Part shown: positions 46,288 to 58,717 of the stretch, piece by piece
Layout of the letters: each line of letters starts with the position of its first letter
Position numbering within the stretch: position 1 is the stretch's first letter
DNA from: Daphnia pulex
Taxonomy: Eukaryota; Arthropoda; Branchiopoda; Diplostraca; Daphniidae
NCBI RefSeq assembly: GCF_021134715.1
Contig: NC_060027.1
Span: forward strand, 3,162,001-3,226,000
Reading direction: 5' to 3'
Length of the DNA: 64,000 nt
The notes under the pieces: model-generated
Database searches by the model: none
What the model was told of the DNA's origin: nothing
What the model saw: only the letters and a program-made list of their open reading frames with translations
Translations under genes and position numbers: made by a program

Positions 46288-48874
46288 ATGAATCCCAGAA
46301 TACATATGGCGATTTTCATCGCCTTTTTGGCTGCACATTCGGTTAGCAGTAACATCAACAGTGCATCATCGGTTGCCAAGGTAAGAATGCCACCACTTTT
46401 TATTGATCTTTTCACACATCTGGACTATCATAAAACTCCCACACCCTTGATTCCAGGCTCACAATTTTGTCACGACACATTTTGTTGGGTTTTGTTTTAT
46501 TTTGTCGTTCTTTTTAAACTAACGTTTTGTGGAGAGAGAGAGAGATTACTTAATGATGTGGAAGTTTTGTTTTCTTGTAGTTTTAAAAAATTTCAGCTAA
46601 GTTGTTTGTGTTTGTCTCTCGAGTTCTGTTGATGACATTAGCATCAGCACCATCGAGAGGGTCTCCCATGAGCCCCTTAAGGAAATATGGCGTCTGATGT
46701 TCAAATCAAGACATTCCTCTGCGCTCGATTTTCCCGAACGGTTTTATTTTTTCCAAAAGAAAAAGAACCTTTTAACAATTTTGGCAGATATATGAGAAAT
46801 TGCAGCTCTTTTATGTAACTGTTTTTCATTCTCAAATAGGAGAGAAACGAGAAAATTTGCATGTGCCGACCTTGGTCGTACCTCTAAGGTTAACCTGAAG
46901 TTTGAACATGAATGAATGTCCTTTGCTAGTAGTAATCTAGGCCATTGGAGGTCTCAAGGCTTTTTCCTTGCGAAAAACTAAACAAAACAAAAGAAGCTAC
47001 GTACCAGTCAAGGATTAAGTCTTGATGATTTATTCATTTGACTCGTTGCGTCTCATGTTCATCCCCCGCCCAATTGAAATTCCCTCAGTTTCTAGAACCC
47101 CCCACGCCCACTAACATTTAAGAAGAACTGAATTATACAACGACACGTAATCTTCTTCTTCTTCTCGATTCCGTATGGCAGCAGCAGCAAGTGAGTGGGC
47201 TCAATCTGAAAGCTCTCGACGACTTGTACATTGACGACGAAGGTGACGACGACATCCAGCTGGCGGATGAAGCTTCCGGATTAGGTCCCCTGAAACCGGG
47301 TAAGAGGAGAAATATCTATCGATGAGTCGACTCTGTCTCCCTCTTTCTTGTTGTTGTTTCAGAGGGAACAGCAGTGCTCGGCGTTTTGTTTGTGCGATTC
47401 GTTTCTCTTTTGAAATTGAGTTTGATGGTTTATTGTTTCAGCCCTCGGGGTGGAAGACGAAGAAGAAGAAGAGGAGGAAGAAGAAGACGAGGAAGAAGTG
47501 GATGAATATGACGACAACCCTGCGCCGGTAGAGGCAGCCAAAAAGGCCAAGGACGCCGGAACTACGGCTACCGCTACCACAAACAGCGGCGGTGGCAGCA
47601 GTAACAACATGACGGCCGGTATCGTCAGCTCTAGCGACTACAAGGATGACGTTGTGGCACCACCCAAAGTGAGTCCCGTGGCGGCCTCACCAACGATGGG
47701 CAAACCTCCGGCGCCGGCCGTCGAGGACGATGAAGACGACGAGAACTTTGACGGGTCGGGCGGATCGGGCGCTGGAACCGGGTCCAACGTCGACGACGAG
47801 AACGAAGACGAGGACGACTACGACGACACGGTGACGGATGAGGAGGGTGGAGGCATCGACCTCGGCTCCGTCATCACGGAACCGGCGCCAAAAACAACGA
47901 TGAAGCCCGAAAAGAAGCCCGAAGTGGTGGTGGTCGCACCACCCACCGCTCCTACTTCTCCTACCAAAGCGCCAAAGGAGACGACCCAGGCTCCTTCGTC
48001 TCCTCCGCCGCTGTCCGGCGGCCGAGATGAGAACCAGGTTCCGGCCGAACCGATGACAACTCCCGTTCCAGGGCCCGTCGATCCTTCCCAGGGCAGCGGT
48101 GGTTCCGTGGACGGCAATCGAGGCCATAACGACGTGCAGATTCTCGATCACAAGCCAGATGAGCGTCAAGCTTCGTTCTTTGCTCAGCCCGGAATACTCG
48201 CCGGTAAGTTGATTAAACACAGACGACGACGATGGTCCGAGTTCTTTGTTTCTGTCTTTACCCCATTTTGTTGTGTGCTGTTTTTGTTTTCGTTTTCTCC
48301 CATGGAGAGAGAAAAAGAAAAGAAGAACAGGCTGCGCAAAAAGGAGAGGAGGGGTCTCTCGAGTAATCTGGCCAGTTGTTGCCACCATTTGCTAGTTCTA
48401 TCACCGAGGGATTTCCGCCTTCGGTTTTTCTTTTTTTTGATTTTTCTCCTTGTGAAGAAGAAGAAGAAGACCTAGCCCCTTTTGGGCGGTGGCCACATGG
48501 CCTATCACACACACACAGAAAACAAGCGCCAATACATTTGGGAATGTCTTTCGCCTTGTCTTTTCTGTGTGTGAATGTGCCGCCGTATAGTATCCATGTC
48601 TATGCGGCTGCTGTTGTTCTTGATGCTCCCTCCCACTCGACCTCTTTGATCCGTCCGTGTTAAGTCTGATAATCTCGAAAAATGTTTTCAACGTTTGTTT
48701 ACAGCCGTGATCGGGGGAGCCGTGGTGGGTCTGCTCTGCGCCATTCTCCTCGTCATGTTCATCGTTTACCGCATGCGCAAGAAGGACGAGGGATCCTACG
48801 TCCTCGACGAGCCCAAACGCAACTCGCCCAACTCGAATCCGTACAATAAAAACAGTCGTGAATTTTACGCTTAA
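46288..48874 (+). CDS. Sdc: Syndecan, heparan sulfate proteoglycan core protein
   Basis: Four exons, 46288-46380, 47182-47299, 47442-48203 and 48705-48874, encode 380 residues. Order: signal peptide (1-21); acidic ectodomain with Ser-Gly attachment sites in acidic settings ([19 protein letters not shown]); a run of consecutive Glu/Asp near residue 75; a Pro/Thr-rich stalk; one membrane segment ([21 protein letters not shown]); and the cytoplasmic tail [16 protein letters not shown] ... [14 protein letters not shown] is the conserved C1 region and EFYA the C2 PDZ-binding end, so identity is secure. Syndecans act as co-receptors for growth factors, Slit/Robo and matrix. Further alternative exons may lie in the 0.8 kb intron 1; a small candidate follows ttgtttcag at 47362. 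Confidence 0.95.
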
Positions 48875-51800
48875 TTTAACCAATGATATAACTACTATCC
48901 CGCCATTTTTTTTTCATTCTTTGGGTTAATTTTTTTTTAATCATTTTTGATTTTATGGCTCCCGCAAATCCTCCCAAAAGCTTCACACTTTTTTTTAACC
49001 TAGAATCTACTCCCGAGTTGATTATTTGAATAATTTTTTTTCATGTCTTGATAATTAATGATGAAGTGAAAACCAACAAAAAAGCGAAATCAGCGTATTA
49101 TGTATAGTGCATCGTTGTTACCGCCACGACTAATTATTTCACCATGATTTTATTCTTTTTTTTTATTATTTTAATCCCTAATCGCATTCCGTACTCTTTA
49201 TTTTGACTCAAATTAATCAGCCAGGAAGAAAGAAAAGAAAAAAGGAAAGAAACACACATAGAAATGCTCTTCTTCTCTTTGAACTTTGATGAATTTATTA
49301 ATTAAAAGAAAAATAATTTTTTTTTCCTTTTTTTTTTTATTTAAATCCATACATTATTCATTTGCGGGCGAGAGGCGGGACTTGCCTACAAAAATTATTT
49401 ACATCATTGAATTTCACCGGCACCACATTTTTCTCCCCCCTCCGTATAATTCAGTTACGTTGTGCCAATCATTTGAAGTATAATAACTCTCTTTCATTTC
49501 TCTCAGCTTAATTATTATTATTATTATCTAATTCTCTCCTTCCGTTTTCTAATGATGACACACTTGCACGGGATAATAATTTTTTTCGCCTGATTTTTCG
49601 TTGTCTGTCAAATCGAATTTTTTTTTTGTTTTGCCGTCACGTGGATGTATAAAAAAAAGTAACGAAACGTTGACTCTCCTCCTATCACAATATCTTGTAA
49701 AAGGAAAAAAAGAAACATTAAGCTAAATCCTTTCGTGTAATCATCAAATTCAGGAGAGAGTTGTATACATTTCGTTTGTATTTCTCTTATTATTTTTCAA
49801 AAAAAGACAAAAAAAAACAATTCGTCCTCATATGCAATAGTTAGGAAGTCGATCAAGAGATAACAAGAAAAAATAATAAAAAAAAAACCATGAAAAATAA
49901 AATCAGAATCATTTTTCTTTCTTTCTCTGTCGGACGATGTATATCAAAAAGTGAAGAAGTTGAAGAAGAAGAAAACAAAAAAACATTTGATAATTTTCTT
50001 TTCGGCGTATTCAGCATATTGTGCGTGTTGTTTTTTTTTCTTTGACAATTCCCCCTTCTCATCATCTTACATAATATTCTGTTCTCTATTGATTCTCCGT
50101 TGTGTCGCCCTCCTCACTTTGGCAATCTATCAAACCGACGCCGGAAGAAAAAGGAAAAAATAAGACATATGTCTATTTCTTCTTATCTTTCGTTCTTTTT
50201 ATTATTATTATTATTATTTTTTTGTGTCCTCCCTGCCCTCTTACCTTTTTTGAAATGAAAACAAAATATAAAATAAAAAAATTTTGTCCTTACAAAAAAC
50301 AAATTCAACAAAAACAGAAATATGTGAATCTCTTTCTTTCTCACTCATTCAATTTTTGAGTTTTTGGGTGGTGACGCATCGAATGAATAAGGCTCGCGTA
50401 TGTACATCCCTCCCCCGACGAAAATAAAATAATAATAAATATATACAAGTTGATTGAATCAAGTCGTTGACAACGACGACGACTGGTATGGCTACTGATT
50501 GGGGCGGAGAGGAGCTCCTTGGTATATAAAAGGCATCGGCACAAAACCGTGAGTGATTCTGTTACGGAATATTACGCATTCTTATTCGTGGAACGTAACG
50601 CCAGTGCGCATTACCCCACACTCTCTCTCTCTACATGTGTGAGTCGATTTTTATTTATAACCTCAAAGGACTTCCTTTCGGAAGGGAATATCTTTTGAGT
50701 TTTTCGCTCCCGCTCCGGCGGCCTACCACATGAAAATGACTCACCGTTTTGATGTCGCGGGGATGGGAAATTTTTTTTTCTAAAGGAAGTCGGCAGAGAT
50801 CGATGACGAGTTCGTTATAGTTTTGAAAAAAGAAAAAAGAAAATTTGGTTCTACACGACTTTTATTTAATCCAGGAGAAAGAAGAAGAAGAACCCAATTT
50901 CTCTCTTCATCATATTCGTAGATTTTTTTGATTTTCTCTTTTTCTTGGCTTTTGTCGTCGTTGGTCTTTGTATAGAAAAAGAAGAAAAAAAATGTCTTAG
51001 CTCTCTCCCGTTTGGCCAACTGCGTCATTGCATTCATGTATGCCGTCGGTCAAATTTGCATAATCAGAACGTGCAGACGGCGGCAGCGGCGGCGCCGAGC
51101 AAACTGCTCTCGTCTGTTCCTCATCATCTTAGTACAGTACATATGCGGACTTATTAGAACATGAGCCAAAGTGGAGATCCCGTTATATACGAGTCCCCGG
51201 GTGACAATTCCGGCCGGAATTCTCGGCCACCCCCTCCCTTTCTTTTCTCGCTCGTTTTCGACGCGCGTCAGCCCCAACACCTACACACACACAGACATAT
51301 CTGAAAGTCTTCTTTTTTAAAAAGAGAAAAAAAGGGGAACACACGGGACTATTTAAACAGGAAAAAAAAGATACACGCATCGCATCGGAGCCAGTCAACA
51401 GCGCACGCAAACTATGAGAGATAACGTGACTGCCGGGTAGATTTGTCACGCCACAGAGAGAGAAGAGACAAGACGAGAAGGAGGAAATTTGTTTTAAAAA
51501 AGTGGGAAATAGACGAGAGGGCCCTAGCGCGAACTGGACACAGCGCCCAGAGGATGGACAACTGCTGCTGGCGCCAGTGCGTTGGGCGATGAGGAAATGT
51601 GTGTGTGCATTTTCTCGTTTTTATCTGTTCAAATGTTCCGATATTTCCCCGCGTGACACGTGGATGTGTGCTGTGGTGGTGGTTGTTTAGCCTTGAGAAA
51701 TGCCACGACCATTATACACATCACGTCTTCTGTATTTATGACCAATACTACCATATATACATGTTCAAAAAGCCCGGGCTGGCAGCAGTTAGATATAGGC

Positions 51801-53472
51801 GGCAGCAGGGCGGCGTCGCTTAAGAAGAAAAAAAAACCTTGACCGATTGTCTGTTTGTCAGTCACGCACTTCGTGAATGGTTTCTTCCTAAAGAGGATCG
51901 TAGACCCGTCAGCTAAATTTAAACACGTCTCCAATCAAAGTCGAAAACTCTCTCCCCCCCCCCCATCTACTATACCAGCACCAACCATTGAATGAATAAC
52001 CAAGTTTATATTTCCCCTAGATATATTTTTATCTCGTGAATTATTCATCTGCATTGGATTTCATCATCATTCTTTTCCATACATGCTTTGAAAACCTAAA
52101 AAATAAATCAAATACAAATCCCCCACCATCTCTTTAATAGATGACTGATTGTAGACAGTGGAGAGTGCGTATAACTAGTATATTCATAGCTCGATCTGAT
52201 GAATCATAATTTAAGGGTGGTACGTATATACATACTAACATCGTCTATTTGGTGAGCCTCCTTGTGCACGTCCCTTGACATTTTCGGGATCGATGGATGT
52301 AATCATTCGCCAATCAAGAATCAGCCCGGGAATTTTTGGGTTGTTGTTGTTGGGGGAGTTACTGCTATAGTATATACTCGATTCACCGAGTCTATTTGCT
52401 GCTCCTATTATCACACAGTGCCTCCTTTATTTTGGATGTTTCTTCGGGAGTTCCTATATTTAGCCGAGAGAACAAACTTTTTGGATAGACCGTCAGGGCG
52501 TCGGCCTGACTATATATCCTGCAGCGCCCAGCGGACTCTTCTTTTTCTTTTTTTTTTCTCAAATAGATGAGCAAAGATGAAAGAGAGAGAAGGGCAGAGG
52601 GGAAAAAAAGATGAACATCCGTCGCCTTTCGCTCCTTATCGGAGCCGTTGACTCGGGCTAATCAGTAAAAATAACATGCGGACGGATGAGGCGCCACCAC
52701 CACTGGCGCAAAACCCTAAGGGAGGTGCGAAGTATCGTTGAGGAACGTTAACTTTTTTTAATTTTTTTCCCCAAAGAGTGGGACGAAGCAAATAAAAACA
52801 AAAGGAAACCTTCCCACTTTTTTCTTTTGGTTTTGTTTGTTTCTGGTTTTTTTTATACCGGAAATCAATTTCTCTTGGTTATGTCGAGGAAAAGACAATA
52901 ACTGTCTGATAGCGTTTATTATTTCATGATGGATTATTCTCCGTCTAGTCTAACGAGGCGTAAAGATATGTGTGTGTATGTGTGTGTATGCATGTACTCG
53001 ATAGTAAATGCTGACGGACCAGGAGAAGAATCTTGTTTTGTGTGTTGGCCCGCATTGACGCCGTGCTTTTATTGGGCGCTAGGTGGCAGCATTTTCTTCG
53101 CCCGACAACTACAACAACAATTCAATCACGAATCCACCACACTCCCTCAAGTTTTCCAATGACATTTACTAAGTAACTATACTAAGGGTTGTTTGCCTCT
53201 TTATTGGATTTTCACTGTCATAGCAACAGAATATGATTGGCAGAATGCGAAAGAGAAAATCTATTTTGGTAGCAATTGGATTGGATTGAATTGGTTTTTA
53301 CGTAAATGAAATGAGAGCGACATACTCGTCGGGATGAAAATACTATTCGGGGTTGATTTATGTAACAAAAAACTGTACACCACATTCTCCACATTGAACG
53401 TCATCATAAAACTCTCACTAACGAATATTTTTATAGTTTGTATTTATAAGTTAAATTCATACATGTATGTAA
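48875..53472. other. Syndecan 3' UTR and long intergenic region
   Basis: AT-rich, with many T and A runs, triplet repeats (TTATTATTA near 49510 and 50200), a CA block at 51280-51295 and a run of C at 51953-51964. Candidate AATAAA signals occur in the first 1.6 kb. Two CACGTG hexamers (near 49639 and 51657) were noted. No conserved coding sequence was found; longer open frames are low-complexity. Confidence 0.5.
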
Positions 53473-53545
53473 GCCTGGCTAGCTCAGTCGGTAGAGCATG
53501 AGACTCTTAATCTCAGGGTCGTGGGTTCGAGCCCCACGTTGGGCG
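53473..53545 (+). tRNA. tRNA-Lys (anticodon CTT)
   Basis: A 73-nt cloverleaf folds by eye: acceptor GCCTGGC with GTTGGGC (including G-T pairs), D arm GCTC...GAGC, anticodon stem TGAGA/TCTCA with loop CTCTTAA (anticodon CTT), five-base variable loop GGGTC, T arm GTGGG-TTCGAGC-CCCAC, discriminator G. The A box (TAGCTCAGTCGG) and B box (GGTTCGAGCCC) are intact. CCA is not encoded and there is no intron. Confidence 0.96.
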
Positions 53546-53549
53546 ATCC

Positions 53550-53555
53550 TTTTTT
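53550..53555 (+). terminator. RNA polymerase III terminator of tRNA-Lys
   Basis: Six consecutive T residues begin four bases after the tRNA end, the standard Pol III stop signal. Confidence 0.8.
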
Positions 53556-54792
53556 AAACCAATTTTTTGAATGGAAGTATTTATTTATCTCTATTTGTGT
53601 TTTAGTACAATAAACCAGGACTACATCTTTGTTATTGGTCTGCTTCGTTATAATTGAGCAGAATTTTTGTCAAAATTGTTTTGCCACTTTAAGCAACCTT
53701 TGTGACATTTATTTAATTATTTGTGTTTGATTATGCATTTAATATATTTTTATCCATGGGTTGATAGTCAGACATGTTCAAGCTGTTAACACTTTATTGT
53801 TGCTGTCCAAGTGTCCAGTCCAATGTGCAAGGAGCCAGCCAACAGCCACAGGACTAAATAACTAAATTACTCGTTTGAATGGATATTTTTAAAAAGTTCA
53901 AAATTATTTTATGTCTAAGTGCAATTTTTTAACGTTAGATGTCCTTCTATTGCAAGTGCAATTTTTTTAGGCAAGATGGCGGAAATCAATCACGCGATTT
54001 CACGAAAAGTAGGAACTAGGTCCGTATGCAAATTTGTTTAGAACTTGAATTTATGGTAAATTCAAATGAAAATATTCATTGAAGAGTGAAATATTTTTAA
54101 ATTGTCTAATTCTAATAGGCCTGCGTTCCACCAATCCACACTTGGTGGTCGTCTTCGTTTGCAGAAGGAGCATAGCCATAGCTAATAACGTCGGATTAAA
54201 AGTTAAAAACGTAACAGTTAGACGTACTTACAGACTTGAAAACGAAATGACCTTAGGTGAATGTTTAAAATTGTGAGCGTTTTTAATAGTCTACTGAAAC
54301 AACAGAAACAGCAGAAACAAATTGTCTAAAGATTCATGCATGGTGTAAGTTGAAATTTAATCTCTTGTTTTTTCCACATCTTCTATATTATGTCTTCTTA
54401 TTTTATTTTAAGGATTGTGTTTTAGCTATTCTGTAGAATAGAGTTGCAATTATTGGCAGCTTGTTTTCCAAATGATTTATCAGCAGTCAAGGTAAAACAA
54501 AAAGCTGAAAATAAGTTATGATCGTTATTGTTGAGTGTAATTGAGACTTGGTTCAGTCAGTTGGGTTTCAAATTGTCAAGAGAACACCAGTTGGAAACCA
54601 AAAAAAATGATACCATGTTATTGTTTCCTACATACATTTATTTATTTCCTAATTAAAGTAGGGAACCTTCAGTTGGTTTTCACCTCATTGAAGTAAAGTT
54701 TACATTTTTAATGTTCTTAATGGTTCATTCAAGATCAAACAAAAATTTGATTCATTTTTTTGTTTGTTCATATCCCATAACAAATTCTTCAA
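53556..54792. other. Intergenic with a possible small gene start
   Basis: AAGATGGCGG at 53973, a YY1/Kozak-like start context, opens MAEINHAISRKVGT before a possible donor (gtccgt), and an acceptor at about 54119 would continue the frame for some 20 codons to a stop. The product of about 36 residues is unrecognised and may be chance. The rest is AT-rich sequence up to the start of duplication copy B. Confidence 0.25.
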
Positions 54793-54957
54793 AGGCTTTC
54801 GGGTTTCAACTCTTCCAATGCCTCTAGATTCATGGACATTTGTTTATTTCTTTTTTTACAACAGTTGTATGAATGTATTCTTCAGATAATGAGCTTATTC
54901 TATGATCATAATAATCCTAATTGATTACATGCAGCCGTCGTAATTCTTAATTATAAG

Positions 54958-55746
54958 ATGACTGCTGCCCGATCTACCAACAAGTGCAGTACCCAAGTCA
55001 TGGTGAAAGGCCGGCAACCAATCCGGAAGACGCCAACACCAAGTCATCATGGAGATCGACAGAAACGAATGCAACAGTGTGAAAGAGTAAGGGCTAAAAT
55101 GGAGACCGTGCCGAGCTGTTGTACACATTTTTCCCCGAGAATTGTTCTAAGATTAGGTATTTAAATCGCACAGAAAAGTTTCGTTTTTATAGTTGTAACA
55201 GTAATTGAATACGATTTGCTTGTATAGTTGTGTCGACTGCAGTGCCCTGCTCGAGTGGCCAGTTATAAATCCTAGGTAGCAGACCAAGCATATTGACTAA
55301 AAATCAATCAGATCATATAGATGAACTATCATCAGCCCAATAAAAAAAATTCAATGGACGACCGACGGCAAAGTTCGGTTCGCGCTGGATGAATTACGGT
55401 ATCGTCTCCAACTCGTCGACAGATTAAAGAAAAGGCTCTTCTTATGACCCAACGACACCTTCATCCTTTGCCCTCACTGCTCCCACTCTATCTCCTTGAG
55501 AGACAAGTCAAGGTAAACTCAAGAAAGTTCCAATTAATCCACCGGCAAAATAATATGATGATGATGTTAATTAATTTGTAATTCAGGAAATTGTTCACTT
55601 AGATTCTCCCCATTACTTGCCCCAACCCTTGTTGATCAAGGAATGTGTTCTGAGTGAAGTTCGTCGTAGGGTTGCTTTCCTCCCATAGAAACTGTTGAGC
55701 TCCTGAGAGGATCTCTTGAAGGAGAAGCCCCAGCATCAAGACAAAG
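54958..55746 (+). pseudogene. Broken multi-exon gene of unknown function (copy B)
   Basis: The first block reads 68 codons from ATG 54958 (MTAARSTNKC ..., rich in basic residues) to 55164, twice as far as copy A. A later exon-like block ends LLERQVK at about 55510; after an acceptor near 55587 it continues EIVHLDSPHYLPQPLLIK to a TAG at 55686-55688, with frame-disrupted sequence to a donor near 55747. Copy B keeps more of the ancestral frame than copy A but is still interrupted. No family recognised. Confidence 0.45.
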
Positions 55747-56073
55747 TAGGATTAGCGTTTCAAATTTGATCATTTCTATTTCTCTAAATGTTTGGATTGT
55801 AAAAAAAAATAGGGAATTGAGAGGTGCCGTCGCTTTGGTTTGCGTCAGCTGCGTGGTAAAATGCGTCCCTGCAAGACTGACACCAACAGTAAGTACACTT
55901 GCATATCCTATGAAGTCTTCAAGTGGTTTCTCTAGTGTTTTCACACATTTGGGTAAATGATTGTTGGGTAAATGGTGCTTGCCACTGATTGACGAATCCA
56001 ACGAACTTATGGCATTGCTTCTGACCAGTTACATGTCGAACGATTAAGTTACAAGTCGAGGGTCTTCACTCTC

Positions 56074-56480
56074 GAAGTTCACGTAGATCATTACATAAAA
56101 CGTGTGATGCAGTGGTGCAGAGGTTGGGTGAGAACCGGATGTGTTAAATAACCATTTGGTATTCATTTTGATATTGTTTTTTGTAGGCCCATCCCCAGCA
56201 AAGTCTACCTGCAGGAGGAAAGGCCAGTTTGTATGTCCTTCATTTTCGAAGGTCATTACGTAAAACGTGTCATGGAGTGTAAAGGTTGAGTGAGAACGGG
56301 ATTTGTTAAATAACCATTTGGTATTCATTTTGAAATTGGTTTTTGTAGACCCATCCCCAGCAAAGTCTACCTGCAAGAGGAAAGGCCAGTTTGCATTTCC
56401 TTCACTTTCGAAGGTCACGTAGATCATTACGAAAAACGTGTCATAAATTGTCTAGAGGTTGGGTGAGAAAGGGAGTGTTT
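56074..56480 (+). repeat. 174-bp tandem repeat, three units (copy B)
   Basis: Units begin at 56074, 56248 and 56410 (periods 174 and 162, the shorter from a 12-bp deletion). All share ggttgggtgaga or ggttgagtgaga and aggaaaggccagtttg where complete. Both periods are multiples of three, so the minus strand stays open across the array (56044-56427) with WPFLLQVDFAGDG repeated; there is no independent sign that this is translated. Confidence 0.75.
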
Positions 56481-56543
56481 CATAATTATCAAGCAGGTAC
56501 AACAGCCGCAAGGCTTAAGAGGTGGAGAGATGAAACAAAATCG

Positions 56544-56579
56544 TATAAAAGGAGAAAGAAAAGGCTACAGAAATCAGTC
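56544..56579 (+). promoter_or_regulatory. TATA box and initiator of YTT gene 1 (copy B)
   Basis: TATAAAA at 56544-56550 and TCAGTC at 56574, spaced as in copy A. Preservation in both copies supports a working core promoter. Confidence 0.75.
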
Positions 56580-56666
56580 GAGTGTGCATCTCTGACACGT
56601 CAACATCTGTTGCAGCGCACTACTTGTTACCAATTGCCTTCTTCATCGTGTTACCAGTTCCCAATC

Positions 56667-56968
56667 ATGGGTAAATATTTTTTTTTTTTTTTTACTTAGT
56701 GTTGTATTAATGCTACTTTTGATTTTTTGTTAATGTCATTAATTACTGATTAGTTTTGTTTAAATTCATTGATTGTCTATTTAACTAAGGCGTCATGCTG
56801 CTGTTGGGTGTTGTACCATTGATGGCTGGTTACTGTGCCCCTTGCGAGATATCGGCTCCCTTCATAAAGCATAAGCAACAACGAAGAAATCAGTCGAGTG
56901 ATCATCACACGGCAACAACTGCTTTCTTCGTCGTGTTAAAACAATTCGCAATCATAGGTAAATATTAA
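56667..56968 (+). pseudogene. YTT-family gene 1 copy B (truncated)
   Basis: ATGG (56667-56670) splices to 56790 to give MGVMLLLGVVPLMAGYC, then reads through the degraded promoter and leader of gene 2 to a TAA at 56966-56968. As in copy A, the Tyr/Thr-rich mature part is missing and the tail is former non-coding DNA; here a small indel puts it in a different frame. It could give a secreted peptide of about 61 residues. Confidence 0.55.
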
Positions 56969-57295
56969 TATTTATTTCGAGTCAATTCTTTCTCGTTTTT
57001 AGTTGCTGATATGAGCAGATATAACTGATAATTTATTTTCAAATTGATTAAATTCCTAGTTAACTAAGATATCGTGCTGCTGTTGTGTGTTATATCTATG
57101 TTGGATGGGACGGCCACTGGTGTACCGATGTTTCCTGGGTATGGCGAATACCAAACCGCAACGCTGCCGCCTTACTATACAACACATACAACACGACCAA
57201 TTTCTACACCAAGGCTCCAAAGTACTACACCACCACGGCACCGGAGTACTGCACAACTACATTTCATGGGTAAATATTCGGTTACATGTTTTTAA
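56954..57295 (+). pseudogene. YTT-family gene 2 copy B (start lost, frameshifted)
   Basis: ATAG replaces the split ATGG (56954-56957), as in copy A. The second exon (57069 onward) encodes IVLLLCVISMLDGTATGVP and GYGEYQTATLPPYYTT; a frameshift near 57200 then separates this from NFYTKAPKYYTTTAPEYCTT in the family frame. The signal frame stops at 57295. Sequence beyond TTAPEYC, missing in copy A, is kept here. Confidence 0.55.
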
Positions 57296-57341
57296 GTATG
57301 CTAATTATTAAATATCCAATTTTATTTATTTATTCTTGTCG

Positions 57342-57374
57342 TATAATAGGAGAGCAAAGGCGAAAGAAATCAGT
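57342..57374 (+). promoter_or_regulatory. TATA-like box and initiator of YTT gene 3 (copy B)
   Basis: TATAATA at 57342-57348 and TCAGT at 57370-57374, about 28 bp apart, with the family flank gaaatcagtcgagtg. The whole element is deleted in copy A. Confidence 0.65.
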
Positions 57375-57462
57375 CGAGTGATCATCTCCGACACGACAAC
57401 AGCAACTGCAGTGCAGTATTATTCACCAACTGCGTTCTTCGAAGCATTACTAGTTTTCAATC

Positions 57463-58142
57463 ATGGGTAAACATTTTTACATGAAGTTGTGAATTAACTC
57501 ACTTTTTTCTATTTGTCAACATGCAAGTTATTATTGTATATTATGAGGTTTAAATCGATTAATTGTTTAGTAAACTATTTCGTCGTGCTGCTGTTGGCTG
57601 TCGTATCGTTGATGGCTGGGTCGACCACTGGTGTACCGATGTCTCGTAGGTATGGTGGATACCAAACCGCAACGCCGCTGTCTTACTACTCAACAACAAC
57701 ATACGCACAACCACTATTCACCAGAGTATAACCCACAACTTGTGATGCCCCGAACTACTACACCGAAGCCCCAAAATATAACTCTGCCCAGAGTTACACC
57801 ACGAAGGGAGCGGAATACTACACCACGAAGGGAGCGGAGTACTACACCACGAAGGGAGCGGAGTACTACACCACGAAGGGAGCGGAGTACTACACCACGA
57901 AGGGAGCGGAGTACTACACCACGAAGGGAGCGGAGTACTACACCACGAAGGGAGCGGAGTACTACACCACGAAGGGAGCGGAGTACTACACCACGAAGGG
58001 AGCGGAGTACTACACCACGAAGGGAGCGGAGTACTACACCACGAAGGGAGCGGAGTACTACACCACGAAGGGAGCGGAGTACTACACCATCACGTATGCT
58101 GCCCCAGCCTTTTACACCGTGGTCTTTAGTACTACACCATAA
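57463..58142 (+). pseudogene. YTT-family secreted protein, gene 3 copy B (frameshifted)
   Basis: ATGG (57463-57466) joins 57571 to give MVNYFVVLLLAVVSLMAG, then GVPMSRRYGGYQTATPLSYYSTT; this frame stops at TAA 57729-57731, giving 54 residues. The downstream repeat is read as EYYTTKGA in the family frame, which continues TITYAAPAFYT and stops at 58140-58142 after a further shift. The disabling deletions near the 5' edge of the repeat are shared with copy A and therefore older than the duplication. Promoter, split start codon and signal peptide all remain intact. Confidence 0.6.
57796..58083 (+). repeat. 24-bp coding minisatellite, twelve units (copy B)
   Basis: Twelve units of 24 bp encode EYYTTKGA in the family frame; only the first unit differs visibly (gaatac for gagtac). 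Such uniformity points to recent expansion or homogenisation. Copy A has six units of the EYYTTEAA variant, so each array has homogenised separately. Confidence 0.9.
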
Positions 58143-58717
58143 ACTACGCTTCCGCAATTTGTTCCTTGGAGGTTCCTAAATGCTAGAGCCGAAATTTCCA
58201 TTTTATTTGATTTCGATTGTCTTCATGGTCATTGGTCACTGGGAATTAATTGTTGATCTTAAATGGGAAAATAAAAATTCTAATGCTGGTAATTCTTTTG
58301 TAAGACTTTTGGTAGTAACATCAAGCCTGTCATCATTTCGACAGGTGTGTATTGGTGATGGACTTCTTTGGGGCCAGTATCCTGCGCTGTAATGTATTTT
58401 TCATATTTTAGAGGTGACTACTGCCTTAGTCGGTCTGCATATGGACGTATTCTTATGTTTAGACGATGTTAGAAGGGTAGGTTACGAAAGAAACTATTGA
58501 TTTTGGTTAGTCATATAAGTAAAGGCAAGTGGATGTACTTTGTATAAATGAAAGACTTGGAAGTTGAGAAAAATATATTTTAACAATTCCTAAACAAAAC
58601 TTGGTATAAATTAAGAAACAATGAACAAAAAACTTATAAAAAGAATTGTGTTATATTGTCCCACCTCCACCCACAATTCCACCACATTTTACAGTCACAT
58701 ACATACATACACTTAAG
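58143..58717. other. Downstream flank of YTT gene 3 (copy B)
   Basis: AT-rich sequence matching 5037-5595; no exon recognised. AATAAA near 58270 could end the gene 3 transcript. Confidence 0.4.

Noticed and set aside
47359-48388. Minus-strand open frames opposite syndecan
   Set aside because: They are antisense shadows of the GC-rich, acidic syndecan exon and give only poly-S or poly-R/V sequence.
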